This document shows positions 32,312 through 44,564 of a DNA stretch of 64,000 bases, piece by piece. The stretch lies in assembly GCA_036873755.1 (NCBI GenBank), contig JAVTVY010037249.1, positions 62,001 to 126,000 on the forward strand, given 5' to 3'. Numbering within the stretch: the stretch's first letter is position 1; each line of letters starts with the position of its first letter. The DNA is from Hanleya hanleyi. Taxonomy: Eukaryota > Mollusca > Polyplacophora > Lepidopleurida > Hanleyidae. Below the pieces are notes generated by a model. The model searched no databases and was not told where the DNA came from. It was given only the letters and a program-made list of their open reading frames with translations. The position numbers and the translations under genes were made by a program.

Positions 32312-34289
32312 TGTAGCGATCAAGCTGTCGCTAAGCTTCAGTGAAGTCCAATTACAGCAGATATACTTCAGCAGTCAACATATGAAAACTTAGGGTAGTT
32401 GAACAGATTATCAACTTGGCTAAATAACACCCCCTATGCTGTTATATGTTGAACCTGTAACATTGGAGACCGGGAAGCAACAATAAGAAACAAGAACTCA
32501 AGACCAATTTCTCAGGATAAATAAACTCTTCTTTTATTCATATAGTAACATGTCCTTCTGTTCAGATTTGCTTTGTATAATCTAATTATGACCAATGAGC
32601 GGAATTACTATGCTTTCATGGGGTGGAGACTTGCTGGGGTGCATAAAACTAAACGGGATGGCTGTAGTCGAATACTGTTGTAACATACAATCATTCCAAT
32701 GAGTTCCACTTGCATCCATTACAAGCAGCTGTCGTTGAATACTGTAACCCGATGTGATTTCATGGGGTGTTCATGCACACTACTGTTAGATGAAGGGTGG
32801 CTGCAGTCAAATACTGTAACCCGATGCGATTGCATGGGGTGTTCATGCACTACTGTTAGGCGAAGAGTGGCTGCAGTTGAATACTGTATTCCGATGTGGT
32901 TGCATGGGGTACTGTAACCAGATGTGATTGCATGGGGTGTTCATGCACATGACCGTTAGGTGAAGAATAGCTGCAGTTGAATACTGTATTCCGATGTGAT
33001 TGCATCGGGTACTGGAATCCGATGCGATTGCATGGGGTACTTTGTAATCCGATGTGATCTCATGGGGTACTGTAGTCCGATGTGATCTCATGGGGTACTG
33101 TAATCCGATGTGCTTGCATGGGGTACTGTAATCCGATGTGCTTGCATGGGGTACTGTAATCCGATGTGATTGCATTGGGTACTGTAATCCGATGTGATTG
33201 CATGGGGTACTGTAATCCGATGTGATTGCATCGGGCACTGTAATCCGATGTGATTGCATGGGGTACTTTAATCCGATTTGATCTCATAGGGTGTTCATCC
33301 CACTACTTGTTTCAACAATCTATGTTTTCTTGGATGTCCATATTTTCTTGGATGTCCATGTTTTCTTGGATGTCCATGTTTTCTTGGATGAGTCAAAGAT
33401 ATGTTGGGTGAGCAAAAGGTAATGGGTATAAGTCTTATTTACTTCAGTTTGACCATGACCCCAAGATTTCTTGGAGTACACTCTACAGTGTTCCAAGTAT
33501 TTCAGAGAGTCAAAGCAGAAAAATTAAGTCAAGACACTGAACCATTATCCTCATCGGCATCTGTAGCTCCTCCGCATATTTCAGCATTCCTCAGATGTCT
33601 GTCAGGTCCCAGGAACCTTCTGTTCAGGAGGTGTGGGCTTGTCTGGCTTACCAGAGCGAGTTCACTCTTTATACACTCCAGCCACTAGCCTCAAACCCAA
33701 AATGTCGAAAATACCAAAAGCCTACTATTGTTAAAACTACTTGGAGAATCTGCATAATTACCATATATTTGTGACAGATATTAAATATAATTTACACAGT
33801 GATACAATTTATCCAAGATAAACATCAACTTTCATCTGAAATAAAATACGAACGTCTGGTTGAGAGAGTATCACTATCAAAACAACATGGCTGCCTCCGT
33901 ACAGAGAGAAATAAATTATGCATCTTTTATCATCAATAATTACTGGAATACATCAAATCACAGTTTGTCATGCCATGAATTACAAAGGTAGTACTTTCTT
34001 CTAGCTTCGTTATGTGAATAAATCAGTGTAACTTCATTAATTAACGATCTACAGCTCAAAAACCATGGCCATGTGGCACAAACGAAGTATCTCATTACAA
34101 CAACAACATGCAAGTAAATTCTGCAGAGAGACTGCAAATATCCTCGGAATATTCGTTATCACTGAGAATTATCTGAAATGAACTCCAAATGTCAGAATTA
34201 CAATTAGAGAACACACAAGAGAGATATTCTATAGAACTTGTAATAAAAAAAAATGCAAATACAAACCCAGTAAATTGATGCTCGTCTCA
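32312..34289 (-). repeat. Right (5') LTR with 28-bp minisatellite
   Basis: 1,978 bp; minus-strand ends TGAGACGAGC...GCTACA. The minisatellite at about 32990-33290 has more units than the left LTR (an extra CTTGCATGGGGTACTGTAAT unit and others). This shows copy-number change since insertion or an unequal template. Confidence 0.9.
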
Positions 34290-36838
34290 ATATCAGTGCG
34301 GACTATTACTCGGTTTTCCAGCATACTGTTCAAATTTTGAAATACAGTACTAGTGGAGTCGATGGCAGAAGCCATTGTCTTGAGTGTACAGCACGAGTGG
34401 TGCCTCATGCTCGCATTGACAGTTTACGAGCTGCAACACACGCTCATATACCAGCTTGCCTCACTACGTCCTTTACTATCCTTGGTTCATATCACCAAAT
34501 ATTCGCTCATTGGCCACTGGGGGGGCGCTTTGAACATACAATTACTGAAGACCAGTTGTAATCCATTTTGTAAACGGCATTTGGATATTGTTTACCTCAG
34601 TATCCGGAATCAATAGGATAGTCCAGGATCGAATTTAATGTTGTTGATTTCATATGTCGGGAGTTTCATAACAAATTTGTTTTGTGGTTCAAACCGTCTT
34701 TAATGTTGTGTCAATTGTCGCTGGAGGGCGGCGGACTCCAATCGATATTGGCGCCAGGGTGGAGGCCTCACGCAGCACAAGGAGCATTTAGCCCACTTCA
34801 AACCCAGACTGTGGATCTATCGGTTCGTATTTTTTATCTGCAGTATCACGTGTCAAGCTATGAACCAATCAGCGTTAGTATGACGAATTCCAGATGAACC
34901 AAGCATTACAGAAAAACGATTGGATAACACAAAAATAAAACGCCTCAATACCAGGCGGTTTGAATCAGCGAGAGAACAAGGCGACTAACGGACACGACCG
35001 AGTATATGAGCGTAGCTGCAATATCGAATACACTATATGGTTACGTCATTTTCATCATTATTGCATAAGTCTGTTCACCTGATTTACCAGATTTACTAGA
35101 TTCTTTGAAGTTATCGACATAAATTAAGGTCCATTGGATCACCGAAAATACGAACCACCAAACACGAAGGCTGATATCATTCATAATTCTGTCGTATGTT
35201 GTCATCTCTGCGACTGATATTTTGTACTAAAATTGATACTATTGACTTGAAGAGATTGAAAAACATTTCCAAGCTTGTTTCTTTTGTAAGATTGTGTAAC
35301 GTTGATTGAAATCTTCACATTTTTTACTAGCAAATGCTACTAGTTGAGATGTGTATCGGACTATTGGTGTGTTTTTTCATCCAGTGAACGGGCTTGGATG
35401 TATAGGCCTCACGACGTCGCCTATTTTGAGATTATCTAAAGAAACAAGATCATCTCAGCGTATTAGCTAATGTGAAGTCAATTTTTTCCGTTTATATTAT
35501 ACTATGAATGATTTTATTTGAATGCATTGTATGTGTTTTATATAGTACTATGCATGGAGTGCACTGATATACTATTCTATTGCTTTTAAATGATGTCTCT
35601 ATTCCTGTTGTTTGCCATTGGGGGGTGGAGGTATTATAACTACATTAAATTGGAACTTGGGTCTACTATCTGTGATATATATAAGTGACCCTCCTATTTA
35701 CCATAGGTATTGATTTTATTTGCATGCATTGCATGTGTTTGATATCGTTTTATGGAACTATATAATAGTCTATCTCTGATATATTCGCCCTCTTATTTAC
35801 CTTAATTATTGATTTTAATTATATACACTGCATGCGTTGTATATATTAATTCGTTTTATTATTTTTATCACTGCTCATACCTAAAAAAATGGTATGTTTT
35901 TTTATGAATGCTTGCAGTATACTGGCATTTTTTAATGAAGTTTTATATATGTTAAGTTGGGTCGTTGGAGCAATAATATTATAGTTGTTGAAATTCAAGT
36001 AATGCCGTCTCTTGCTATATGTTTTCAACCACGACAATTAACACCTTTTGAGTATTAACATACATTTCTGGAAAGTGCATTTTTTCTCTTTTCACAATAT
36101 AGTATTTATTTACTTTAAGAAAACATCTAAAGAATTTATTTTTTCTTGCCAAGCACTGTTTAATTCTAATTCTCTTTTTTTATGAAGCAAAAACAATGAC
36201 CTGACCTACATCCTCCATTTTATGATGGAATGTCAAAATTTGATTGATTGATTGATTGAAAAAAATGTTCATGTAACGTTCGGGTAATAATAAGGAACAA
36301 GCTTTGAAATGTGTATTTTTTAATATTTCTCTGATATTCACGATATAGGTACACAGAAAAGAGAATGGGAAAGGTCTGCAAAACAGATGTTTGTAACAAA
36401 TGAAATCCCTACACTGTGAAAATGGTGTACACACCGATGCGCTGTCTTACAGATTGTTCTTTGAATATTCAAATGCCTTTTTGTAGGTCAAATGCCAGTT
36501 ACTTTGTGTTCTTCAATAACCCACACGGGTTTTAAATTGGTTCACTAAGGGCGAAAATATTAGATGTTTTCAAAATCTGCATTGGTTCTACATTGGTTCA
36601 CGCCAATATTTGGCTTTTGAAATATGTCCGTATCCCATGTGTGACGGTTCCATGTCTACAACAGAATATGACTGCCGCGAGGTCTTTCCAGCCGACGATT
36701 AACTGGCACTATGTGGTTTTTGGTGTGGGCACTGGTTTCGAAGAAACAGCATTACAGGAAAAACCTCACAAACAAAGTCAGCTACGCTCAATCTCTTTAA
36801 TGACTTGATAGTAATATATTTAGTCGACGTTTGAACAA
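34290..36838 (+). repeat. 3' part of the GPCR3 block
   Basis: Host sequence resumes at ATCAGTGCGGACTATTACTCGG, homologous to the DNA following the other receptors. It contains the short downstream ORF, a TATATAA-rich tail (35480-35860), the TTTGATTGATTGATTGAAAAA motif near 36240 and then ATATGACTGCCGCGAGG-type sequence. It ends near 36838, where the LINE-containing repeat cluster begins. Confidence 0.75.
34362..34616 (+). CDS. Short ORF downstream of GPCR3
   Basis: ATG at 34362. The frame reads MAEAIVLSVQHEWCLMLAL and on to HTLIYQLASLRP, then a longer C-terminus than in other blocks. It remains open although the receptor beside it is dead, which argues against strong linkage of function or simply reflects low stop density. 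Confidence 0.25.
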   Translation: MAEAIVLSVQHEWCLMLALTVYELQHTLIYQLASLRPLLSLVHITKYSLIGHWGGALNIQLLKTSCNPFCKRHLDIVYLSIRNQ

Positions 36839-37077
36839 AAAAACATGAGATTGATCTAACCAAAACCCCTCGGCTTTCCCCAAGTGATTGAGACGCATGT
36901 GTAATGTGAATTTCTAAGTATTACAGTTCTGCAGATATAGTTGGTTACATTCAAGCATATAGGACAGAAATAGAAATTAATATATCTGTAAAGGGGCATA
37001 ATTCTGTAAAATACGGGCCGAGGGGAGCCACTTTCGATAGGCATCTGACTAAGTCCGTATATGTCCGTATCCCATGT

Positions 37078-39769
37078 GTGAAATCTTGGCTGTTCACAAA
37101 TGAACTTGGATTACTTAATTCTATTAGCAGTGATTTCTATGGTCGTGGTGTATCGGCCATTACTGATATTGTCTTGACTAAGGGCAGACCTTATGGTGGC
37201 ACTGCCATTCTTTGGAAAAAGTCGTTTGGTACCATTGTGAACTTTATTGAGTATGATGATTCGAGAGTTATTGGGATTCGGATCGAATCTGGTTGTTAAT
37301 TTTGTGTATTTATTTGCTCACGGATTGCCCTGAAAACTTGGAGACTTATCTGGACTACCTTGGTAAGGTGTGAGCTATTGTGGAAGAGTCGGACATTCCT
37401 AATGTACTTGTGATGGGTGACTGGAATGCCCATCAGACTCGTGCTTTTGGTAACGAACTCATGAACTATTGTGCCGAGTACAACTTGATTATATCTGATA
37501 TTGAGCGTCTATCGACCGATACCTATACCTATATTAGCGAGGCTCACTTATCTACTTCATGGTTAGATCACTGTGTATCTTCGCACAATGTTCATCGATC
37601 TATTCACACTAGTGAGGTTTTATATGACGTAATTTCATCTGATCATCGACCACTGTATGTATGTATTGATTGGGACATTTTACCGTGTTTAGAAGTACGA
37701 AATAGTTCATCGCGTAGTTATGTACTTGACTGGAGTGCGCAAACTACTATTGATTTATGTAGGTATAAAGACGCAGTTCAACGGCGTATGTCCGAACTAT
37801 CTATTCCCGTTGATTCTGTGTTATGTGATATAACTGACTGTGGTGAACACCATCAAGATGACATTTCTGTGTATTATAATAGTATTGTTCAATGTCTATC
37901 GTCTGCTGGTATTGAAACGTTAGCTAAGGTTAAACCCAACAAGGAACATATTGTTCCTGGCTGGAATGCCTGCGTTTCCGATCTACATGCACACGCGAGA
38001 ACTGCTTTCCTTCTGGGTCGACAGCATGGGAGTCCCCGTAGCGAACCTATTGCGGATTATATGTGTTGCACCAGAAGACAGTTCAAATATGCTCTTCGTG
38101 CATGCAAGAAAGAAGAGAGGAACATTCGAGCCGATAAAATGGCTGAGGCTTTTTCAGATAGGTCCAGTGATGATTTTTGGAAAGAGGTGAAACTTTCTCA
38201 TTCCAAGTGCATGACTCTACCATGTCGTGTGGATAATGCTCAGGGTGAAACTGATATTGCCAATCTTTGGAGGGAAAAATTCAGTAGTATTTTGAATTGC
38301 GTCACTAATGAATCTTGCAAATCTCAAGCTTTGTGTGCCTTGGAACAATACAACAGTGGATTTCCTAATGTACCCATTCTCTCTCCTGATTGTTTGCGTA
38401 CTATTGTTAATGACATGAAACCGAAAAAATCGCCGGGTTATGACGATCTGTGTGCTGAGCACCTAAAATGTTCATCTGATGGGTTATTTATTCACTTGTC
38501 ATTGTGTATCAATGCTATGTTTTTCCATGGTTGTCTTCCGAAAGAACTCACCTATGTTATTATTAATCCCATTGTTAAAAATAAATTTGGGGACATCAGT
38601 CAGACAACTACAGGCGCATAGCAGTTGCCACAGTCATATCGAAAGTTATCGAACTTTTTATGCTGCAGATATGCGAAAAACAATTGTATAGCTCTGATTT
38701 TCAGTTCGGCTTTAAAGCAGGTCACTCAACTGACCAATGTATATATGTTTTTAAGGAAGTTGTAAATTTTTATCGATTCAATGGTAGCCCTGTGTTTGTA
38801 TGTTTTTTAGATGCTAGCAAAGCTTTTGACAGAATCAACCATTGGACACTACTTAAAAAGTTAATTGATCGTAATATTTCTATGTGTTTTATCAATATTT
38901 TGTATGCATGGTGTAGCTTACAGCAGTTTGCTGTTAAGTGGGGGTCCACTGTTTCCTCGTTTTTTTGCTGTGTCCAATGGTATTCGGCAAGGTGGTATTT
39001 TATCACCTTGTTTATTTGCGATTTATCTGCATGATCTGGATTTGTCATTGTCTGATGCCGGCGTTGGTTGCAACATATCTGGGTTGTTTATCAACCATTT
39101 ACTTTATGCTGATGATATGTGTCTTATCTGTCCCTCGGCTAAAGCCTTGCAGGCACTCCTAGATTACTGCTCATTATATGCTGATTCACACGACCTTGTA
39201 TATAACTCGAAAAAACTGTCTGCATGTTATTCGTGCCCCGGTATTATAAGGATTTTCAGCCTCCTATTGTTAAGCTGAATGGTATGACATTGAAGTATGT
39301 AAACTGTTATACGTACCTCGATCATATATTGACGTGTGAGTTATCTGATAGTGTAGACATGGACTCGCAGAGGCGGAAACTCTGAGTCCGTGTTAATTTA
39401 TTGCTGAGAAAGTTAAAAGATTGTACTACTACTGTAAAGAAAGCCCTGTTTAAGGCATATTGTTGTAACATATACTGTTCTCATCTTTGGAACGTGTACA
39501 CCAGAACGACATTTAATGGCTTGAAAGTTATGTACAACAATACGTTTAGATGGTTAATGCCCTATAGATATAGTTGTAGCGCCAGTACTATGTTTGCTAT
39601 TAATAACATTCCCTCGTTTGGAGAATTGCTGAGGAAGACTGTATATTCGTTTAGAGCAAGAGTTATGTCTAGCGACAACTTGTTGATCCGCTCAATCTGT
39701 AACTCTGATCTTCACGTGAACTCTCCTTTGGTAGCCAAATGGCAAGAGCTTTTGTTTAATATCAAATAG
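37078..39769 (+). pseudogene. LINE-3 endonuclease-RT polyprotein, broken
   Basis: APE-type endonuclease pieces: GRPYGGTAILW (frame 37078-37299), then in the 37380-38621 frame GDWNAHQT, a SWLDHC segment and SSDHRPL, the closing catalytic motif. RT follows: KKSPGYDDLCAEHLK (about 38430-38470), after a frameshift FGFKAGHST and CFLDASKAFDRINH (motif A, about 38800-38845), after another NGIRQGGILSPCLF (about 38975-39015) and the YADD box at 39105-39116. The C-terminal domain is open at 39401-39769. The motifs fit the CR1/Jockey superfamily. At least three frameshifts make it inactive. Confidence 0.85.
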
Positions 39770-39889
39770 TGCTGTAATGCTTCTTGTGAGCATTGCAACC
39801 TCTTCTCTCTCATCCCAACCATTTAATGTACTTAATATGGACTTTTCGTCTGAAATAAAAACAGTTCTTACTAAGTGTTAACAATTTGG

Positions 39890-40930
39890 AAGTTGTGTCT
39901 CCAGCGGTTTTGCCTAAAATGCGGCAATGGTACATGGCGACGACAATACCCCGAGGCCAAAATGGCCGAGGGGTAAGAATACAAGTAGATAAATAAGTTT
40001 CCAAAATTACATCCCAAAGGGGCATAACTCCATAAAATACGGGCCGAGACAACTAATTTGTTTTGTAGGTATCTAGACTACAACTGGATAGAAAAGTTTC
40101 CTAATAATTTGGTAGCTGTCCCAAACACAGTTAATTATATATAACTGGTAACATTCAAGCATATATCACAAAATTCACAAAATCAGAGATAAATGCACCC
40201 GAAAAGGGACATAACTCTGTAAAATAAGGGCCGAGGCGAGTACTTTTTGTTGGCTTCTAGAATACAACAACATAAATAAGTTTTCAAAATATAGTAGCTA
40301 TATCGAACACAGTTCTGCAGATATAGTTGGTTACATTCAAGCATATAGGACAGAAATAGAAATCAATATATTTGTAAAGAGGCATGACTCTGAAAATATG
40401 GGCAGAGGGGAGCCAATTTCGATAGGCGTCTGATTTAGCACTAGATAAGTAAGTGTTCAAAATTTGGAGGTTGTGTCTCAAGCGGTTGTTACATTCAAGC
40501 ATGTAGGACAGAAATAGAAATTAATATATTTGTAAAGGGCCATAGCTCAGTATGGGCCGGGGCGAGTAATTTTTTGTTGGCTTCTAGAATACAACAATAT
40601 AAATAAGTTTTCAAAATATAGTAGCTATATCGAACAGAGTTCTGCAGATATAGTTGGTTACATTCAAGCATATAGGGCAGAAATGGAAATTAATATGTTT
40701 GTAAAGAGGCATACCTCTGTAAAATATAGGCCAAGAAGAGCCAATTTCGAAAGCACTAGGTAAGCACTAGGTAAGTAAGTGTTCAAAATTTGGTGGCTGT
40801 GTCTCAAGCGGTTTTGCCTAAGATGCGGTAACGGACGGACGGACATACGAACGTACGGATGTGCGGAAGGACGGACGGACGTACATAGCGACGACAATAC
40901 CCCGAGGCCAAAATGGCCGAGGGGTAAAAA
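39890..40930. repeat. ~327-bp repeat and CCGAGGCCAAAATGGCCGAGG tail
   Basis: Two adjacent copies of a unit spaced 327 bp (TGGCTTCTAG at 40251 and 40578). Each includes the GCATAACTCTGTAAAATA-type words. The segment is bounded by two copies of a tail, GACGACAATACCCCGAGGCC followed by AAAATGGCCGAGGGGTAA, near 39940-39975 and 40890-40927. The second tail is preceded by GGACGGAC tandem repeats (40825-40890). CCGAGGCC...GGCCGAGG is a near-palindrome. The arrangement resembles a SINE-like or LINE 3'-UTR repeat family. Confidence 0.7.
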
Positions 40931-42599
40931 AGGTTGATTAATCTGGTTTGTCAGCTTTGTCAATTATCGGTACACGATATCTTACTTTTTTTCCAACAAA
41001 TTCCCCAAGCAGTAATAGGACCACAAATGATGTTCTATCTTGTCTTTTTTCTTCTTCGAAATAACCAGTTCTGATCAAAACAATACTGCTATATGCCTAT
41101 GGGGACATGGTATACGGCAAGATGATATAAATTGTTATCCCTCGGGCAATTTTATTGTTGTGGTATTGTCGGCGTCATGTACATCCGTCTGTAATCCGTT
41201 TGTGCGTGCAGAAGTTTTGACCTTCCGTGGAGAACATTCCACATTTCCTTACCATTTCCGCACGGTGTTTACACATTTATTATACATGAACTGTGAAATT
41301 TCAGATGGGGTAATCGAACCGTGAAGGGTGACGAGTTGCAATCAGATGTACAGGAAAATTGTAGATGGGAGCAATATGCAAGAGTTGGGAAAAATTGATG
41401 TCGTCTGGCGACTAAAAAACACCATATAACTCCACAGGAAAGCTACCCCCAGCACCTCACATTCAGTGACGAGAATATGGTGGATCGGACGTAGCCTTAG
41501 TATCTCAGCCGCGGCGGACACCTCTGAAAGCTGCCTGGCCTAAATGTCCAAACCGAATGATTCATACGACAAGATAAATTCATACACTATTAAATAAAAA
41601 TGCTAGTAAGATGCTTATTCAGATTTCAACTATACATTCCAGATAAATCTATAGCATATTCATGGCCGTTAAATCTACAAGCTGGAGCTTTTGATCAAGA
41701 AAGTAGTTTTGCAATGCCTTTCATTATACCCTATACCGTGAATCGGGAACTGCTTGCAATTTTTGGGCACAAAATTATACAGAATGTCCAATTCAGTACG
41801 ATGACTTCCCTCATATATATATTGGCGTGCTATTCATCGCCTTCATATCTGTATAAAATTTCATCCTGACCCTAATAATTCCGACCAGGCCAGTACATCA
41901 TGGTGCTTAAAAAGCTGTTCCATGCCTTAACACAATTAGCATCCACCAACATCCAACTCATTCATGGCTATTATTTTGCAAGATTCTACAATCTCACTGG
42001 TAAATGTCAACTAATATTTTCGTTTGCCATTCATGGAATTCATGAGTTTGACATCCAGTAGTGTCTGTTGCAGTGAACTGTCACACTATGCTATGCAAAG
42101 CAACTGACTTGACTACCTGTGCAAGATATATTTATTCTAGTGTTTGCAGTTACGGCAGCTATGTTTATTTACAGAAAACTACTGAATAAAAAAATATTAA
42201 TAAAAAAATACTGATCAAATATACTTACAATCACTATCTGCAATTCGAATTCGTATGGTTTCGCAACCCCCTTATCTTCGTGTACGTCATACTGATATTT
42301 ATATTTTCCATCATCATTAACGTGACAAGTAGTAGGCTGGTCTGGCATGGGAATACTTGTATTGTTCCGGAATGCATAGGGGACATTTTTTATGTCGGCT
42401 TCTTCATTGCATAATTTAACGAATTACGGCAAATATTACTCGTCCCTCAAGCTTGAGGATTCGAGCAGCCTTTTATCATGTACACACGCGAAGTTGAACG
42501 AGATCGAACAGTCATTTGCCTATGATATTATCTTTGTGCAAGAGCACTTGGCCCAGGTACTTTATTCCGTCAATGATCAGCTGAAATCAGACGAAATCA

Positions 42600-43521
42600 G
42601 TCCGCTCAAGAGTTATCATACATCATGTCAGTGGCATGGTTTGGATCAAACACTGTACATCAGAAAGCTCTTATCTAGACTCATACAAAACACATTCCTG
42701 TCACGAAAGCAGTCGCCCGGAGTCTACAACTGGTCTCTTACATAGGCCTACACGATGGGACGAACTGGAGGTAATGTTCTTAGTCCAAGTTTTCTAACCT
42801 GGCTCGCTGGAATAATGTGACCCGTCATTATGTGCTGATAGTGGTCTGTCGTACAACATAACTGAGCTAAAAAAAAGCCTTGAAAGCTGTTGAAAACTAC
42901 CAGACCGAGTGCAGTTGTTGTTATCAAGACGGACAAAGATGATGCATCCTGAAAAACTTTCATGTCAAGAAAGCAGTCGCCAGGAGTCTACAACTGGTCT
43001 CTTACATAGGCCTACACGATGGGACGAACTGGAGGTAATGTTCTTTGTCCAAGTTTTCTAACCTGGCTCGCTGGAATAATGTGATCCGTCATTATGTGCT
43101 GATAGTGATCTGTCGTACAACATAACTGAGCTAAAAAAAAACCCTGAAAGCTGTTGAAAACTACCAAACCGAGTGTTTTGTCCGCTCAAGAGTTATCATA
43201 CATCATGTCAGTGGCATGGTTTGGATCAAACACTGTACATCAGAAAGCTCTTATCTAGACTCATACAAAACACATTCCTGTCACGAAAGCAGTCGCCCGG
43301 AGTCTACAACTGGTCTCTTACATAGGCCTACACGATGGGACGAACTGGAGGTAATGTTCTTAGTCCAAGTTTTCCAACCTGGCTCGCTGGAATAATGTGA
43401 TCCGTCATTATGTGCTGATAGTGATCTGTCGTACAACATAACTGAGCTAAAAAAAAACCCTGAAAGCTGTTGAAAACTACCAAACCGAGTGCAGTTGTTG
43501 TTATCAAGACGGACAAAGATG
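42600..43521 (+). repeat. Iterated 5' leader of GPCR4, three copies
   Basis: Three modules: about 42600-42955, 42956-43180 and 43181-43521. The first ends with the receptor start context (GATGATGCATCCT) joined to GAAAAACTTTCATGTC, as before GPCR1. The second ends at ACCGAGTG and restarts with a second near-identical copy of the CGCTCAAGAGTTATCATACA segment (42604 and 43183). The third runs into the gene. The near-identity of modules one and three indicates recent duplication. Confidence 0.8.
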
Positions 43522-44499
43522 ATGCATCCTTGTAACATGACATCGAACATAACTGGTGCCTCACCGACCACCACTCTCGACAGATTCCGAATGGCGTACT
43601 TCTCAGTTGCCCTCTTCTTCTCTCTTGTGGGAAATAGCTTGGTTATTTTCACAATTTATAAACGATACCGCCTTCATACAATATCCTATTATTTCATCTG
43701 TAATCTCGCCATAAAAGACTTTGCTGCTGCAGTTAATTTCGCTATATCGGTGCCGCCGACCGCCTATGCTGGAGCATGGTTATACGGAGATTCGGTATGC
43801 CTAATAGTCGGCTACTTGCACACCTGTTTCTATTCGACAGAATCACTGCTACTGACGGGCATGAGTCTGGAGAGATACTACAAATGCCTCAAACCACTAC
43901 ATTATCCACTGAATGTTACAGCAAGAAAGTTCAAATTCTTCGTCGCTTTCATTTGGCTAGTACCGGCTATCTGCACCGCTTTGCCATTATCCCTGAACCA
44001 ACCATATATTACATATGTGCCAAACATATATACTTGTCATACAAACATTGCACCCGGATCAACCGGCGCAGTTTATATAATCGTTTACGATATAGTACTG
44101 TTTGCTGTCTCTTCAGGAACAATGCTCTTCTCGTATGGAAAGTTATACTGTCTGGCGAGGCAAACAAGAAACCAAACTTTGACCGCTGTTCCGCGGTGGG
44201 CACAACCGACGACATGCAGACGAAATAACACTAATCACAGAGCAACTGTCACGGTGGTTCTTGTCACTGGGGTTTATCATGTTTGTTGGCTGCCCTTCGC
44301 TATTACTCAAGTGTTACGTCTAGTTGTAGATAATTGCGACTCGGTTACCTTTGGAGTGCTGTTGAGATATGAGAAAGCCGCTACGTTTTTATTTATCATT
44401 CCTTTGCTCTCGAATCCATTGATTTACGGGATGTATACTAAAACGTTGAGGGAAGAGACACGCAAGTATTTTCAAAAGTTGTGGAATTGTTCAACTTGA
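43522..44499 (+). CDS. GPCR4, orphan class A receptor (alpha subtype)
   Basis: A 325-residue seven-helix receptor; two adjacent ATGs (43519, 43522), the second aligning with other copies. The frame is also open upstream but without an ATG. N-glycosylation sites N5 and N9; GN in TM1; D66 in LAIKD; C93; ERY 117-119; W145; C172; TM5 lacking the conserved Pro (Ser at the equivalent position) but keeping Tyr in FSYGK; TM6 CWLPFAITQ, the canonical toggle Trp; TM7 NPLIY; a short tail with one Cys near the end. It is the intact sister of GPCR1. It would act at the plasma membrane. The ligand is unknown; no biogenic-amine or peptide signature was recognised with confidence. Confidence 0.92.
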   Translation: MHPCNMTSNITGASPTTTLDRFRMAYFSVALFFSLVGNSLVIFTIYKRYRLHTISYYFICNLAIKDFAAAVNFAISVPPTAYAGAWLYGDSVCLIVGYLHTCFYSTESLLLTGMSLERYYKCLKPLHYPLNVTARKFKFFVAFIWLVPAICTALPLSLNQPYITYVPNIYTCHTNIAPGSTGAVYIIVYDIVLFAVSSGTMLFSYGKLYCLARQTRNQTLTAVPRWAQPTTCRRNNTNHRATVTVVLVTGVYHVCWLPFAITQVLRLVVDNCDSVTFGVLLRYEKAATFLFIIPLLSNPLIYGMYTKTLREETRKYFQKLWNCST

Positions 44500-44564
44500 T
44501 ATCACTGCGAACTATTACTCGGTTTTCCAAAATATTTTTTAAATTCTAAAACACAGTGAAGTCG

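Larger units (their letters stand above)
26555..34289 (-). mobile_element. LTR retrotransposon with ~1.95-kb LTRs, RT deleted
   Basis: Minus-strand LTR element inserted at the 3' end of GPCR3. Its insertion is accompanied by loss of about 100 bp of host sequence (the GPCR3 tail and early 3' flank). Internal region 28505-32311. Coding content is a Ty3/gypsy-like gag, a CCHC knuckle and a DTG protease, then only the N-terminal zinc-binding part of integrase. RT and RNase H are missing, so it is non-autonomous. The outermost bases of the left LTR differ from those of the right LTR, and no target duplication could be recognised. Confidence 0.88.
36839..40930 (+). mobile_element. CR1/Jockey-like LINE within a repeat cluster
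   Basis: A compound insertion between host block sequence GTTTGAACAAAAAAAC (left) and TTGATTAATCTGGTTTGTC (right). The plus-strand LINE coding region lies at about 37078-39769. On both sides are copies of one repeat (GTTCTGCAGATATAGTTGG and TACATTCAAGCATATAGGAC) at 36927, 40311 and 40638. Either the LINE landed inside an existing repeat array, or the repeats are its own untranslated ends. Confidence 0.7.

Noticed and set aside
42392..42745. A 117-codon plus-strand frame upstream of GPCR4, with a shorter relative at 13558-13803
   Set aside because: The sister blocks B and E are broken in this frame by indels that are not multiples of three; best read as non-coding leader.
42770..42790. Possible splice donor GAG|GTAATG in the leader, suggesting an upstream coding exon
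   Set aside because: The GT is lost or altered in other modules (GAGATAATG, GATGTAATG), and an in-frame acceptor before the receptor exists only in alpha copies; the beta copies have a stop there.
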